Notes: generated by a model from the sequence alone, not told the origin. A stretch of DNA of 64,000 bases from Kibdelosporangium sp. MJ126-NF4 (GCF_000826545.1 NZ_CDME01000011.1:1018001-1082000); one strand, 5' to 3'; positions 33,478 through 42,592 are shown, counted from the stretch's first letter. Translations and numbers: made by a program.

Positions 33478-34329
33478 CTATTCGGCAAAGGCGTCAACGA
33501 TCGCTGCGGGCAGTGTCGGCAACGTGACCAAGGTGCTCGGGAACTGAGGTTCGGCGACGTTGAAGTCCAGGTCGATGACCGGCCGGTCGACGCCGTTGCG
33601 GTCAGATACTCGCAGTCCGCTGGCCTGAGCGAGGCACATGCCCGCTGCGCCGTCCCAGACCTTCTGACGTTCCCGGTAGAAGAGGGCGAACTGGTTGAGC
33701 TTCGGCTCTGTGACCTCAGACAGGTCGACGCAGGTGCGGACCATGTCGAGAGTCTGGGATGTCGTCCGAGTCTTGAGTTCGAACCCGGCATCGAGCAGCG
33801 TCTGCTCCCATGGCCGGGGCTGAGTTCCCGAGCTCCGAGTCACCGAGGCACGCAGCGGCTCGTCGGCCGCGCGGGCGGCAGCTTTGTGGCCGTTCACCTC
33901 GATGGGGCGCCCAATTCCTGCGACCGACACGCGTATAGGGCTGCGCTCTGGACCGAGCTCAGGTGCGAGAACAAACGCGGCGACCGGGCGGCGGTCCTGG
34001 AGGAGACAGATGACGCTGCAGAACTCGACGTCGTCTGGCCGGACGAACTGTGCGGTGCCGTCGATCGGGTCGATGATCCATGTACGGCCGGATCCGCTGC
34101 CTGTGTTGCCCTCCAGCGCTTCCTGCTCTTCCTCGGCGACGATGTGCGCCGTCGGATCCACCGCCAGGATCTTCGAGACGATGTGTTCCTGAACCGCGAT
34201 GTCGGCTTCGGAGAGCAGCGTGTGGTCAGCCTTGGTTGAAACGTCAAGGTCGTCGAGACGGGCCCGGAAGCTGCCGAGCAACGGGGTCAGGGACTCCTGC
34301 AGGTCGTCCCACAGCGCACCAATATCCAC
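33478..34329 (-). CDS. inositol-monophosphatase family protein
   Basis: The protein has 283 residues. Metal-site motifs are VAEEEQEALEG, WIIDPIDGTAQFV (DPIDGT) and VWDGAAGMCLAQASG (WDxAAG), all intact. Family members dephosphorylate inositol-1-phosphate, histidinol-phosphate or nucleotide 3'-phosphates (PAP); the substrate here is open. It converges with the NB-ARC gene with zero intergenic bases, suggesting that they moved as a pair. Confidence 0.85.
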   Translation of the reverse strand: MDIGALWDDLQESLTPLLGSFRARLDDLDVSTKADHTLLSEADIAVQEHIVSKILAVDPTAHIVAEEEQEALEGNTGSGSGRTWIIDPIDGTAQFVRPDDVEFCSVICLLQDRRPVAAFVLAPELGPERSPIRVSVAGIGRPIEVNGHKAAARAADEPLRASVTRSSGTQPRPWEQTLLDAGFELKTRTTSQTLDMVRTCVDLSEVTEPKLNQFALFYRERQKVWDGAAGMCLAQASGLRVSDRNGVDRPVIDLDFNVAEPQFPSTLVTLPTLPAAIVDAFAE

Positions 34330-34448
34330 CAGACGATCCTACGAGACGAAGAGGTGAGCGGGAGGGTCGCCGCGGGGGAGGCGGTGAGCTTGGGTGCGTC
34401 TAACCCAGCGCACGCCACGGCAACCTCCCGCAGCCCAGATGGGCTGCG

Positions 34449-34640
34449 CTATCTCTTGTCGCGCCGAGCCTCAACGATGTCGATCAGGCCATCCACAACG
34501 GACGCCAGCCTGTCGATCATCGATAGAAGCTCATCCTTGGAGGATCGCGCCGTCATCGCTGGATCCTCCGATGCTCCACGCTGCGCGGATACGGGAGCTC
34601 GTCGATCTCCTTCCTGTAACTGCGAATCGTCTGACTTCAC
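34449..34640 (-). CDS. small protein, possible coiled coil
   Basis: The protein has 63 residues from GTG 34640, with AAGGA four to five bases upstream. The end SKDELLSMIDRLASVVDGLI is a regular amphipathic helix. Upstream phases of the same frame look non-coding. Function unknown; the call rests on the ribosome-binding site and helix pattern. Confidence 0.4.
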   Translation of the reverse strand: MKSDDSQLQEGDRRAPVSAQRGASEDPAMTARSSKDELLSMIDRLASVVDGLIDIVEARRDKR

Positions 34641-35003
34641 ATTTTCCTTATACCTACAGCGCGCTCGATGTCGGCCTGCGACGTTCGCTGCCGGGGGACG
34701 AATCCGTCGGCCCCGCGCGCTCCAACCCGACCGGCTGTTTGACAGCGGGGCGGGAGCCTGCCAGTTCCCTTCTTGGCTCGGCTTGTCGGTGCGCGGAACG
34801 ATCATCCACGTCAGAACCCCCAATCGTTCATGCTGGTCGCGTACCGGTTAAGCCAATGTTGACCTTACGCGAATGATTTTGGGTTCGCCGTAGATGTTTC
34901 GTCGGCGAGTCGGACCAGCTCATGCTGCGCGTTCGCGGACACCGCCAGCAGTATGGGGTGGAATCAGCGGTGTCATGGAGGGACCGACGAGAGTGGGGAG
35001 AGG

Positions 35004-35672
35004 ATGCGCGCCGGTGAACTTGTCGACGAACAGGATCGGGTACGACGGCTGGCCCGCGATGATCTGGAGGCTGCGCTGGTCCATTACGTGGACGTACTGG
35101 CACAACAGACTCCACAGCGACCTGGCGGCGAGAGCGCCGAGCTGGCGCGTGTACAGGCCGCGCACCACGCTCGGCCAGAGATAGTCGGCCTCGCAGACCG
35201 GCAGATCGAGCTCGCCATCCTGGCGGCCCGTCGCCGTCCGCCGCGTGGCCATTCGTGGGCCCAGATCGGCGGGGCGCTGGGCGGTGTCAGCGGCCAGGCC
35301 GTGGGCAAGTGGGCGCGTCGACACGAGGTGGACACAGCCCGTACCAGCTTGCCTGCTGCTGGAGCCGAGGCCCGCGTCGAACAGGCCCGTCAGCGCCGCG
35401 CACAGCGCGAGGTCACTGCTGCGCTGACCTCAGCCGCCGCCCGATGGCCCGGTCGCCGATTGCGGCGAGTGGACCGCGGCGATGGCACCGTCACGTTCGA
35501 GCCGGACTCGATTCGCGCCTGGTCGTCCGCCGTGTCGCCAGTCCCACTCACACCGGCACGGCCGCTGCGCCAGTACAGCGATACACGTGATCGCGCCCTG
35601 CGCACGATGGCCGGGGGCGAGGTGTTCCGGCCCCGGCTGGTGCGTCGGAATTCTGCTTCGCAGCGTCATTGA
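35004..35672 (+). CDS. HTH-containing hypothetical protein
   Basis: The protein has 222 residues from ATG 35004, with GGGGAG just upstream. A likely HTH reads HSWAQIGGALGGVSGQAVGK, followed by the basic helix WARRHEVDT. The N-terminal 60 residues are helical (RVRRLARDDLEAALVHYVD). The C-terminal part includes RVDRGDGTVTFEPDS. Resembles small plasmid DNA-binding proteins; no family name can be given. Confidence 0.55.
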   Translation: MRAGELVDEQDRVRRLARDDLEAALVHYVDVLAQQTPQRPGGESAELARVQAAHHARPEIVGLADRQIELAILAARRRPPRGHSWAQIGGALGGVSGQAVGKWARRHEVDTARTSLPAAGAEARVEQARQRRAQREVTAALTSAAARWPGRRLRRVDRGDGTVTFEPDSIRAWSSAVSPVPLTPARPLRQYSDTRDRALRTMAGGEVFRPRLVRRNSASQRH

Positions 35673-36700
35673 CAACCGTCACCACGACCAACTCCAGGAC
35701 AGTCACAGCCCTGCCCGCGCGTCGTCGGGTAGGGCTGGCATGGCGATCATCTGAAACGAATGCTGTCCGGTCTTGCACTAAGGTATCCCCGCCGGATACC
35801 CGAAACCTCAGGTTTCAACTGCCACAACCACGCCGTCTTCAACTGCAGCCGGACTGGTCAGTAATCCATCGCAAGCTGAGGGCTTCGCCCACCCGTCCGG
35901 CCGACTCGGAGGAATATACTGGCGACAGCAGTCGCCAGAAATCTCCCGACGTGTCGCGACCGGACAGCTCTTGTCCCGTCCGCTCGTGTCCTTTCCGGAT
36001 GCACCTGGCGGATTCCGGGCAAGTTGGCGGGGGTAGTGGCGGACTGTTCGGATCAGGTGGCGGAAGCCATGGTCATCGTCGTCGCGGTCGTAGACACAGC
36101 GGTGGAGGAGGCTCCCGGGCGGGAGCTGACAGGTTCGAGTGACGTCAGCAGGGCGTGGCCGGGCCGGGCGGTGTGGTTGCGGGAGTAGAGAGGGACGCTC
36201 ATGCCGTTCATTGTGCCCGTCCCGATCCGTGGTGATGTCGCTGGCAGCACACCTGCGGACTCGGCTACCCGCAGACAGGCTTATTGTCCTGCCGTTACGT
36301 GCGGACCACTGTGACCGACAGAGTTACCTGTCACCGCTGAGTCTGCCCCGCCTGGGCCTCCGCGCTGCCTCGTCAGCGGTAGTTGTCACAAACGGCCAGT
36401 CATAGTTGTCACCAAGCGGTGCTGCCAACGCAGCTGTCACAAAACCCGACAGGCAAGCGCGGAAGCCAGCGGGGCACCGCAGACGCACTCTTTTGCCGAC
36501 GAGCGTGCGTGGCCTGGTGCGCTTCGAGGCGCGGGTTGGTAAGCGCGGTGCCGGTGGCTTGGCTGATTCGACTGCGGTCTGGGTATCCGAGCGTTCTGGC
36601 GGGTCGGGCAATCGGGGTGAGGCGCCGGCGGAATACCGGCTCGTCTTTACCTCAAGCACAGTTGAGGTTCTAGGTTGGGTTCTCTGGCGTCTCAAGGGAA
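35673..36700. other. gene-free stretch with palindromes and TTGTCAC repeats
   Basis: No convincing gene. At 35782-35800 lies GGTATCC-5-GGATACC, at 35802-35816 GAAACCTCAGGTTTC. Between 36328 and 36444 the core TGTCAC occurs four times (CTGTCACC, TTGTCACAAA, TTGTCACCAA, CTGTCACAAA). These look like regulator or replication sites of the element's right part. Confidence 0.4.
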
Positions 36701-37120
36701 GTGACAGTGGGCATGGCAGCTCGGCCGATCATGCAGCAACCCGTGGACGAGAAAGACCACCAGCGTGTCAGAGAGATCGTGGCAGAGATGGATGCGGCCC
36801 TGGCCGATCTCGATGCCACGAGGTTTGACGCGCGGTTCACCGCTGATGCGGTTTTCACGACACCCGCTGGGCAACGGTTCGTGGGTTGGGAAGACATCAC
36901 CGCCTATCACCAACAAGCGCTGGCCGCCGCGCCCGATGGCTACCGTAGCCACTACACCATCGATCGTCTGGCTTTTCCAACGACAGACGTGGCCGTCGTC
37001 TGGGTCCGGCAACAGGTAAGCCTGGCTGAAGGCACCTTCTCCAACGTCGGCACGTGGGTACTGATCAAGAAGGAGAACACATGGTGGATCCACACCATTC
37101 AGAACACAGGCGTCAAATGA
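36701..37120 (+). CDS. SnoaL/NTF2-like protein (DUF4440 type)
   Basis: About 139 residues. The start is uncertain: GTG 36701, GTG 36707 or ATG 36713, with AAGGGAAG upstream. The cone fold is recognised from VREIVAEMDAALADLDATRF, DARFTADAVFTTPAGQRFVG and the C-terminal NVGTWVLIKKENTWWIHTIQ. Such proteins include small isomerases and unknown binders. It is probably cargo and not needed for mobility. Confidence 0.7.
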   Translation: MTVGMAARPIMQQPVDEKDHQRVREIVAEMDAALADLDATRFDARFTADAVFTTPAGQRFVGWEDITAYHQQALAAAPDGYRSHYTIDRLAFPTTDVAVVWVRQQVSLAEGTFSNVGTWVLIKKENTWWIHTIQNTGVK

Positions 37121-37196
37121 CCCCTGGTCCCGCTCGCCCGATCACTCATTTTCGGTGACCGGGACGGGGGACGGTGGTGCGCGGCCGGGCGCCGGT

Positions 37197-37478
37197 TCAC
37201 GTTCTTGGCCACAGGAGCTCGGCGACGGTGCGTTGCAGGCCATGTTGTGGTTGGTGCGGTCCGGAAAGCAGAGGCTGGAGTGCGTCGGGGGTGAGTCGCC
37301 GACGGGTATGGCCATCGTCGAAGCCGTGGGCGTCGCATCCGCTGTATCGGACGAACACATCCTGCGTGCGCGCGTTGTTGTCCCGGACGGTCACAGGCAC
37401 AGTCGGGACGCCTTCATCTTGATCTTGGTGACAGATGCGGCTGACAAAGTGACCGATAGCGGTGTCGGTCACAACCAC
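37197..37478 (-). CDS. hypothetical small protein
   Basis: The protein has 93 residues from GTG 37478. The C-terminal half, DVFVRYSGCDAHGFDDGHTR and TPDALQPLLSGPHQ, has a protein-like composition with Cys, Tyr and His. A competing frame on the plus strand (37155-37562) cannot be excluded. No family is known to me. Confidence 0.35.
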   Translation of the reverse strand: MVVTDTAIGHFVSRICHQDQDEGVPTVPVTVRDNNARTQDVFVRYSGCDAHGFDDGHTRRRLTPDALQPLLSGPHQPQHGLQRTVAELLWPRT

Positions 37479-37512
37479 GGTCGCGACAAAGTGGTCAAGC
37501 TCGATCTCCCTG

Positions 37513-37552
37513 TGAAACCTAAGGTTTCATTGCGACGACGATACCTTAGACC
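37513..37552. promoter_or_regulatory. palindrome and shared CGATACCTTAGACC motif
   Basis: TGAAACCTAAGGTTTCA (8-bp arms, one-base centre, 37513-37529) is followed by CGATACCTTAGACC at 37539-37552. The second motif occurs identically at 12691-12704 upstream of the zinc-ribbon gene. The first has a near copy at 35802-35816. Likely common regulatory sites. Confidence 0.4.
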
Positions 37553-37628
37553 AATGAAATGATCATGCTCGTAGTTTCGGGCTCGGAATGGTCCTCGGCA
37601 TAGCGACTTGCACGGGCGGATGAATGTT

Positions 37629-37883
37629 CTATAGCCAGTCTTCGTCGAGGCTGCGGATGTAGAACGGGCCGCGCTGCAGGGAGCGCAGATGTCCGGACAC
37701 TTTGGCTGCGATGAGCACGACGACGATGGCCGCCCACACGAGCATGGCGATCGTGGCCCACTTGGCCCAACTGTCGGGCAGCAGCCACCAGGCGAGCGCC
37801 GTCACCGCGGCGGGGATAGCGCAGGCCTTGACCACGGCCCACACCACACGGATCGGCAACCAGATCAACTCTCGGACCCTCAT
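37629..37883 (-). CDS. small membrane protein, copy 2 of a duplicated gene
   Basis: The protein has 84 residues from ATG 37883. Same layout as the 14136-14390 copy: MRVRELIWLPIRVVW, then two spans TALAWWLLP and ATIAMLVWAAIVVVLIAAKV, and the ending RSLDEDWL. Eight of 84 residues differ, mostly conservatively, which indicates that both copies have been under selection. The shared DNA runs to about 37984. Confidence 0.6.
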   Translation of the reverse strand: MRVRELIWLPIRVVWAVVKACAIPAAVTALAWWLLPDSWAKWATIAMLVWAAIVVVLIAAKVSGHLRSLQRGPFYIRSLDEDWL

Positions 37884-38068
37884 CACGCCCTCCCCAGGAG
37901 TTTGCGGAACCGGGATGACCAACAAGCAAGCCTACGCGGACAGTGTGCCGAGTCCTGTCCTGCGGACTACCGCCAGACAGGTGCTGTTGGTACTGCCTGA
38001 CACTGTGGGTGACCTTCCGTGGTGCCTCGTGTGGTCCTACGCAGACCGGTGGGCTGAAACGGATCCGC

Positions 38069-38264
38069 AAACCCGCAAACCCGCGACATGGTGCGTGAGC
38101 TGGGAAGGTGGTTTGCGGGTTTGGTTCGCGGGTTGCGGGTTTGAAACCCGCGTCAAGGGAGGAGATGCCCCTCCGCCACTCAACAAACCCGCAAACCCGC
38201 GAGAAACCCGCGAGAGTTCTTACTGCTTAAGAGGTGTTTGGCGGGTTTGCGGGTTTGCGGGTTT
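38069..38264. repeat. array of GCGGGTTT octamers in both orientations
   Basis: Eleven exact copies lie in 196 bp: forward at 38115, 38135, 38241, 38249 and 38257; reverse (AAACCCGC) at 38069, 38077, 38144, 38185, 38193 and 38204. Three groups are head-to-tail with an 8-bp period. 38135-38151 is a perfect palindrome. Candidate second origin or partition site near the right end of the island. Confidence 0.65.
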
Positions 38265-38450
38265 GATTCGTGGGTTTGCTCAAGCGGAACGTAGTCGGCA
38301 TGAACGCGAGCCTGGCGACGGTCACAGTCTGTAGTGTTATGTGAAATGTCAGGGAGGACGCTTCAGTGTGGGTGCCCACATCGGCGGAGGGGCATCTCCG
38401 CTGTGGGTCTCTCCATCAACGCGACTTGTGAACTCGCGGCAGTTGACTAC

Positions 38451-39020
38451 TCAAGTCCGCCGGGTTGGTTCGAGTCCGGCAAGCTCTCTCCTGTTTGCGC
38501 GGCATTGGCGCGCAGCGTCCGTGGACCACTCGACGATGCCGTACATCGACACACCTTCGATCTCGATGTCGTGCTTCGTGTAGGCCAGCCGGCCGGGAAC
38601 GGCATCAGGGATCGTCGTGCGAAGCTCGACCGCCGACCGCCCTGCTGGATCCTCCCAATGCTCCGTGAAGTTGCGCAGCAGCATGATCATCCTGGCGTTT
38701 GGTGGCTCTGGCAGCCCGTCGTCGCTCAGTCGCGAGACACACTTGTGGAGTTGGGCGGCGGCCGACAGGAAGAAGTAATGATCGGCGCCAGCTGTCCATG
38801 CCACAGCCCAGCTCAGCCCGCTGCCGACCTTCTCCTGGACGTAGGGCTTCCAATCATCGGGAAGCCTGCCTTTGGCGCGGGCGTCGAGAAATTCTTGGTC
38901 GATAGCCGCTGTGTTGAACTCACTGACGGATTCGTACAGGCGATCGGCTTGAAGCTGGACAACGAAGGCCCACATCATCGCCGCTCGTCGCAGGAGGACT
39001 TTGTCGATGTTCGCGCTCAC
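38451..39020 (-). CDS. hypothetical protein at the right end of the island
   Basis: The protein has 189 residues from GTG 39020, with AGGGA upstream. Helical N-terminus VSANIDKVLLRRAAMMWAFV, then WKPYVQEKVGSGLSWAVAWT and RMIMLLRNFTEHWEDPAGRS. No known motif. It occupies the place where an integrase gene would be expected, but shows no R-H-R-Y signature. Confidence 0.5.
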   Translation of the reverse strand: MSANIDKVLLRRAAMMWAFVVQLQADRLYESVSEFNTAAIDQEFLDARAKGRLPDDWKPYVQEKVGSGLSWAVAWTAGADHYFFLSAAAQLHKCVSRLSDDGLPEPPNARMIMLLRNFTEHWEDPAGRSAVELRTTIPDAVPGRLAYTKHDIEIEGVSMYGIVEWSTDAARQCRANRRELAGLEPTRRT

Positions 39021-39277
39021 TGCGCGATCGTCCCTGAAGCCAGCGGCGGGGGCATTCTGAGAACCAAGCCACTCTGCGCACTTGCGCTTTGAGTCAAAGC
39101 TTAGGTGCCTGTCGTCGCGCGGACAGCGACCGTCGCTGCGGAACGCGGGTCGGTGCAGGTCTGTTGTGGACCATCTGTGGACCAGAACGCCAGCGATGCC
39201 AGCGAAGTCGAGGGATCGAGCGAAGCGCGGAGTCGCGTCGTTCCGCTGTTTTCGCAGGTAGAACGTGACCACTTGTG

Positions 39278-39320
39278 CTGGGGGTCAAGGGGTCGCAGGT
39301 TCAAATCCTGTCGTCCCGAC
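39278..39320 (+). other. tRNA-Pro(GGG) 3' fragment, right attachment site
   Basis: Starts in the anticodon loop (CTGGGGG), continues through TCAAGG, the T-arm GCAGGTTCAAATCCTGT and the acceptor strand CGTCCCG plus AC. The 5' half is absent, so this is the scar left by an element in a tRNA-Pro gene. To the right follows the host terminator. Confidence 0.85.
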
Positions 39321-39330
39321 GGCCGAGAAA

Positions 39331-39376
39331 AGGCCCTCTGGCCAAGGCTCAACGCCTGGTCAGAGGGCCTTTCTCA
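39331..39376 (+). terminator. tRNA terminator hairpin
   Basis: AGGCCCTCTG (39331-39340) pairs with CAGAGGGCCT (39361-39370), followed by TTCTC. It lies 10 bases beyond the tRNA-Pro fragment and marks host DNA. Confidence 0.75.
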
Positions 39377-39452
39377 TGCCCCTTCGTGATCATGATGGTG
39401 ATCTTGTTCGGGGACCATGTGGGGACCTGAGTGACTAACTGAGTGACTACGG

Positions 39453-40236
39453 GCTAAGGGATGTCTCGTAACCCGATGGCAGACGCGGCGCCGTGATCGT
39501 TGATCGTGGTGGGATGCAGGTGATCACGGCATCACGCCCGGAGTGGATCGCACCGTTCACCGGCCTACAGCCTGGCCAGTTCCGCAAGCTCGTTCGCGTC
39601 GTGGCCCAGCGCGGCAGGGACGAGATCACCGACGGCCGCCCTGGTCGGCACTCCGCGCCCATCGCGTGATCGACACCCTCGGCCCGCTACTGGCACTGGC
39701 CCCGGTCCGGCGCCCGATCGACCAGGTCGCCATCGTCGACGGCACCTTGGTCCCCACTCGTGACCACCGACTGGCCGCACCCAGCAAGAATTACCGCTAC
39801 TCCGCCAATGTGCAGGTGGCATCGACGTCGACACCCGCCTGGTCGTCGCCACCGGCGACCCACAACCGGGCAACCGCAACGACTGCACCGTCTACCGCAC
39901 CTCCGGCATCGACCAGAAACTGGCCGGGCTTCCGGTGATGGCTGACGGCGGTTAGCAGGGCAACCCCGACGTGATCATGCCCTACCGTAAACCCGCCGAC
40001 GGGACACTGACCGACTGGCAGGACGATCTCAACGCCATCCACCGCAAGGTCCGCGCCCGCGTCGAACACGTGCTGGCGCAGATGAAGCGCTGGAAAATCC
40101 TGCGGGACTACCGACGCGCGGCCAGCACCCTGGCCGACCGCCGCGGGCATCGCCCACCTGCACAACATCGCCCTCACGGGCTGACCGCGAGTCGGTCAGT
40201 GGTCACTACCAAGAGCAGTCACGAGACACCTTTAGC
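39453..40236 (+). mobile_element. IS5-type insertion sequence, degraded
   Basis: Terminal repeats CTAAGGGATGTCTCGT (left) and, at the right end around 40220-40236, CTAAAGGTGTCTCGT read on the minus strand. About 784 bp, the size of IS427-group elements. The transposase is broken (see the pseudogene). A second, inverted partial copy lies at 42735-43081. Confidence 0.75.
39483..40183 (+). pseudogene. IS5-type DDE transposase, broken
   Basis: Recognisable pieces in changing frames: WIAPFTGLQPGQFRKLVRVV, then PIDQVAIVDGTLVPTRDHRL with the first catalytic Asp, and DLNAIHRKVRARVEHVLAQM with the Glu. About 100 bp are missing after RGRDEITDGRPGR compared with the right-hand copy. A frameshift follows near 39825, and a TAG replaces a codon near 39953. 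Confidence 0.8.
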
Positions 40237-40246
40237 TCGGCCCGGC

Positions 40247-41160
40247 TTAGCTTCCGGCCATGGCGATGACCAATTTGCCGCCCTTCGGGCGCTGCTCGCG
40301 TTCCAGCTCCGTCAGGGCCTGGATCGCCTCGGCCAACGGGACCGTACGGGCGATGGGTAGGCGCAGGGTCCGGGCCACCTCCTCCAGGTCGGCGGTCACC
40401 GGCCGGCCCATCATCGCCCGGAACGGGCCGGGCAGTGCGCTTCTGATCATTTTGGCCGGGGCCGGGACGATGTCGACGATGGTTCCGCCGGGCTTCAGCA
40501 GCGTTCGGGCTGCGGCGAAGGGAAGCATGCCGGGCGTGTCGAGGACGAGATCGAACCGTTCCGCGAGGGTGGCCGGGTTGAAGCCGAAACCCACGACCGG
40601 TTCGATGCCGAGCTCGCGGGCCTCGTCAGCCGCAGGGTTGCGGCAGCTGCCGGCGACCGAGGCTCCCCGCGCCTGGGCGAACTGGGCGGCGGCCCGGCCC
40701 ACACCGCCCAGGCACCCGTTGACGAGGACCGCCTGCCCGGGCCGGACCTCCGCTGTGGCCTGGTAGGCGGTCACGCCCACGGTCGGCAGCGCGGCGGCCT
40801 GCTCGTACGAAAGGTCCACCGGTTTGAGCACGACCGCCTTCTCCGAGGCCGTCACCATCTCGGCGAACGCACCTGCGTGCCGGAACCGAGCCACGCCGAG
40901 TACCGCGTCGCCAGCCTTCAGGCGGGTGACGCTGGTGCCGACCGCCTCGACGACCCCGGCGAAGTCGTGCCCCATCGCCCGGGGAAGGAGCGACCGGTCA
41001 TCAGCTTCATCTCGCCGTTGCGCATCTTCCAGTCCAGCGCGTTGGAAGCTGCCGCCCGGACGCGGACGAGAACCTCATCCGGACCCGGTCGTGGTGGCTC
41101 GAACTCTGCCAGCCGCATCACCTCCGGGCCGCCGTAGCGGTCGTACTGAAGGCGCTTCAC
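40247..41160 (-). pseudogene. NADPH:quinone oxidoreductase-like (MDR family), frameshifted
   Basis: The N-terminal part MKRLQYDRYGGPEVMRLAEF and VRAAASNALDWKMRNGEMK is in one frame from 41160. The rest, from MGHDFAGVVEAVGTSVTRL through LVNGCLGGVGRAAAQFAQ (NADP site) to KGGKLVIAMAGS, is in another. The break falls near 40985, in a run of C's, and one missing base explains it. The intact length would be about 304 residues. It is either a pseudogene or a sequencing error. Confidence 0.75.
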
Positions 41161-41618
41161 GAGGCGTATTCGTTCGAGATCTCGGTGGCGTAGTTCTTCC
41201 AGAGCGGTTTCATGGTCTCGGCGTTGACCGGCTGCCCGGAATCGATCATGGCCTTGAAGTCGCGGAAGTACTGCACGTACAGGTCCGGCGTGAAGGTGTT
41301 CAGCATGACCGCGTTCTCGTCGCCGACGTTGGCGAACGTGTGCGGCGCCCCGGTCGGCACGATGACCCAGGTGCCCGGCCCGGCGTCGTATTGGTCCTCG
41401 CCGACGGTGAAACGGAACGTACCCGCCAGCACGTAGAAGCCCTCGTCGTGCTGGGCGTGGCGATGCTGCAACGGGCTCGGAGTACCCGGCGGAATGGTGA
41501 TCTCGGCGAACCCCAGCCGGTGGTCGGTGTGCTCGCCGTTCTCCAGGATCCGGATCTGCTGCGCCCCGCTGCCGAGGATCTCGCCCTCACCGGGGCGGAC
41601 GATGTTTACCTTCGCCAC
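41157..41618 (-). CDS. cupin-domain protein
   Basis: The protein has 153 residues from GTG 41618. Cupin motifs: PLQHRHAQHDEGFYVLAGTF (metal histidines and glutamate) and GTWVIVPTGAPHTFANVG (second histidine). Similar to quercetin dioxygenase-like cupins of unknown substrate. It overlaps the oxidoreductase start by four bases, so the two formed an operon, with the AraC gene upstream. Confidence 0.8.
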   Translation of the reverse strand: MAKVNIVRPGEGEILGSGAQQIRILENGEHTDHRLGFAEITIPPGTPSPLQHRHAQHDEGFYVLAGTFRFTVGEDQYDAGPGTWVIVPTGAPHTFANVGDENAVMLNTFTPDLYVQYFRDFKAMIDSGQPVNAETMKPLWKNYATEISNEYAS

Positions 41619-41630
41619 GACTTTTCCTAT

Positions 41631-42555
41631 CTATTGCCGACCTTGGTGACCACCATCCTGTTCCGGGCCGACTGTGCGCGTCTTGGTCGTCTGTGCACGG
41701 TTGCTGGTTACCAGTGCACGGGCGTTGTAGCCGTACGTCGCTTTGAAGAGCTTGCTGAAATGGGTGGGATCGGAGAATCCCCACCGGGCGGCCACGGCGG
41801 TGACCGTACGTCCGCTTCCGGTCAGCTCGGCTCGGCAGCGCTCAAGGCGGCGACGGCGGATCAGGGGCCGCGACGGTGAGCGGCTGGTCCTCGAACAGCT
41901 TGTGCAGCCGACGTACGGAGATGTGGTGGGCGGCGGCGATTCTGGGCGGGGACAGATCGGGATCAGCCAGCCGGGGCCTCGATGTAGCCGGTGATCCGGT
42001 CCCGCAGCCGCTCGTCCGGGGCCGGTTGTCCGTCGCCCAGCCGAGCCTCCAGCGCGACCGCAGCGCTTCCGCCTCGCGGAACTCGGTCGCCGACCGCGCC
42101 GACTCCCGGGCCAGCACGGAGACGAGAGCGCCCGGGCCGTGGCTGCCGTCGATGCGTACGCCGATGAGCCGGTCGATCTGCGCGGGCCGGATCCGAAGCT
42201 CCCGGCGCGGTACCAGGATGGTGACGTGCGCTGCGGCGGTGCTCTCGAACCGGATCGTCCTCGTGGGATCGAGCAGCACCAGGTCGGTCGGCCCGAGTTC
42301 GGCGTCGCCGCGCCCCTGCTTGATCCGCGTCTGGCCCCGGGTCATCACCTTGATCGCCAGGTTCTCGCCGTCGGAGGCGGCGCGCTCCCGCCCGATGCAG
42401 GCGCTCTCTGGCGTGTCGAGGGAGACCAGCCGCAGCGGCCCGAGGTCGCGGGTGGCGATCCGGCCCCGGAAGCCGGCCCCGGCCAGCTTGTTGACCAGCG
42501 GCGGAAACCCGCTGGCGGTCAGCTCGTCCTGGAACGTCTCAAGGTTGCCGATCAG
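41631..42555 (-). pseudogene. AraC family regulator, multiply frameshifted
   Basis: The N-terminal AraC-binding part runs from ETFQDELTASGFPPLVNKL through GPTDLVLLDPTRTIRFE. The frame then shifts near 42040, returns for DPDLSPPRIAAAHHISVRRL, and shifts again before RRRLERCRAELTGSGRTVTA and ARWGFSDPTHFSKLFKATYG, the second HTH. No proper start is seen at the 5' end. Probably once regulated the cupin/oxidoreductase pair. Confidence 0.75.
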
Positions 42556-42592
42556 CGGTCAACGATAACGGCGACACTTCCAATGGGGCACG

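Noticed and set aside
37155..37562. A plus-strand 135-codon gene
   Set aside because: No ribosome-binding site or motif. The opposite strand looks somewhat more protein-like, but neither is secure.
38451..39272. An integrase beside the right attachment site
   Set aside because: The protein has no tyrosine- or serine-recombinase signature, and its first 84 codons look non-coding.
39230..39320. A complete tRNA-Pro gene
   Set aside because: Similarity starts only at the anticodon loop; the upstream DNA cannot form a D-arm or acceptor stem.
39101..39352. A small minus-strand protein beginning near RQDLNLRPLDPQ
   Set aside because: This is the familiar false translation of tRNA-Pro 3' ends.
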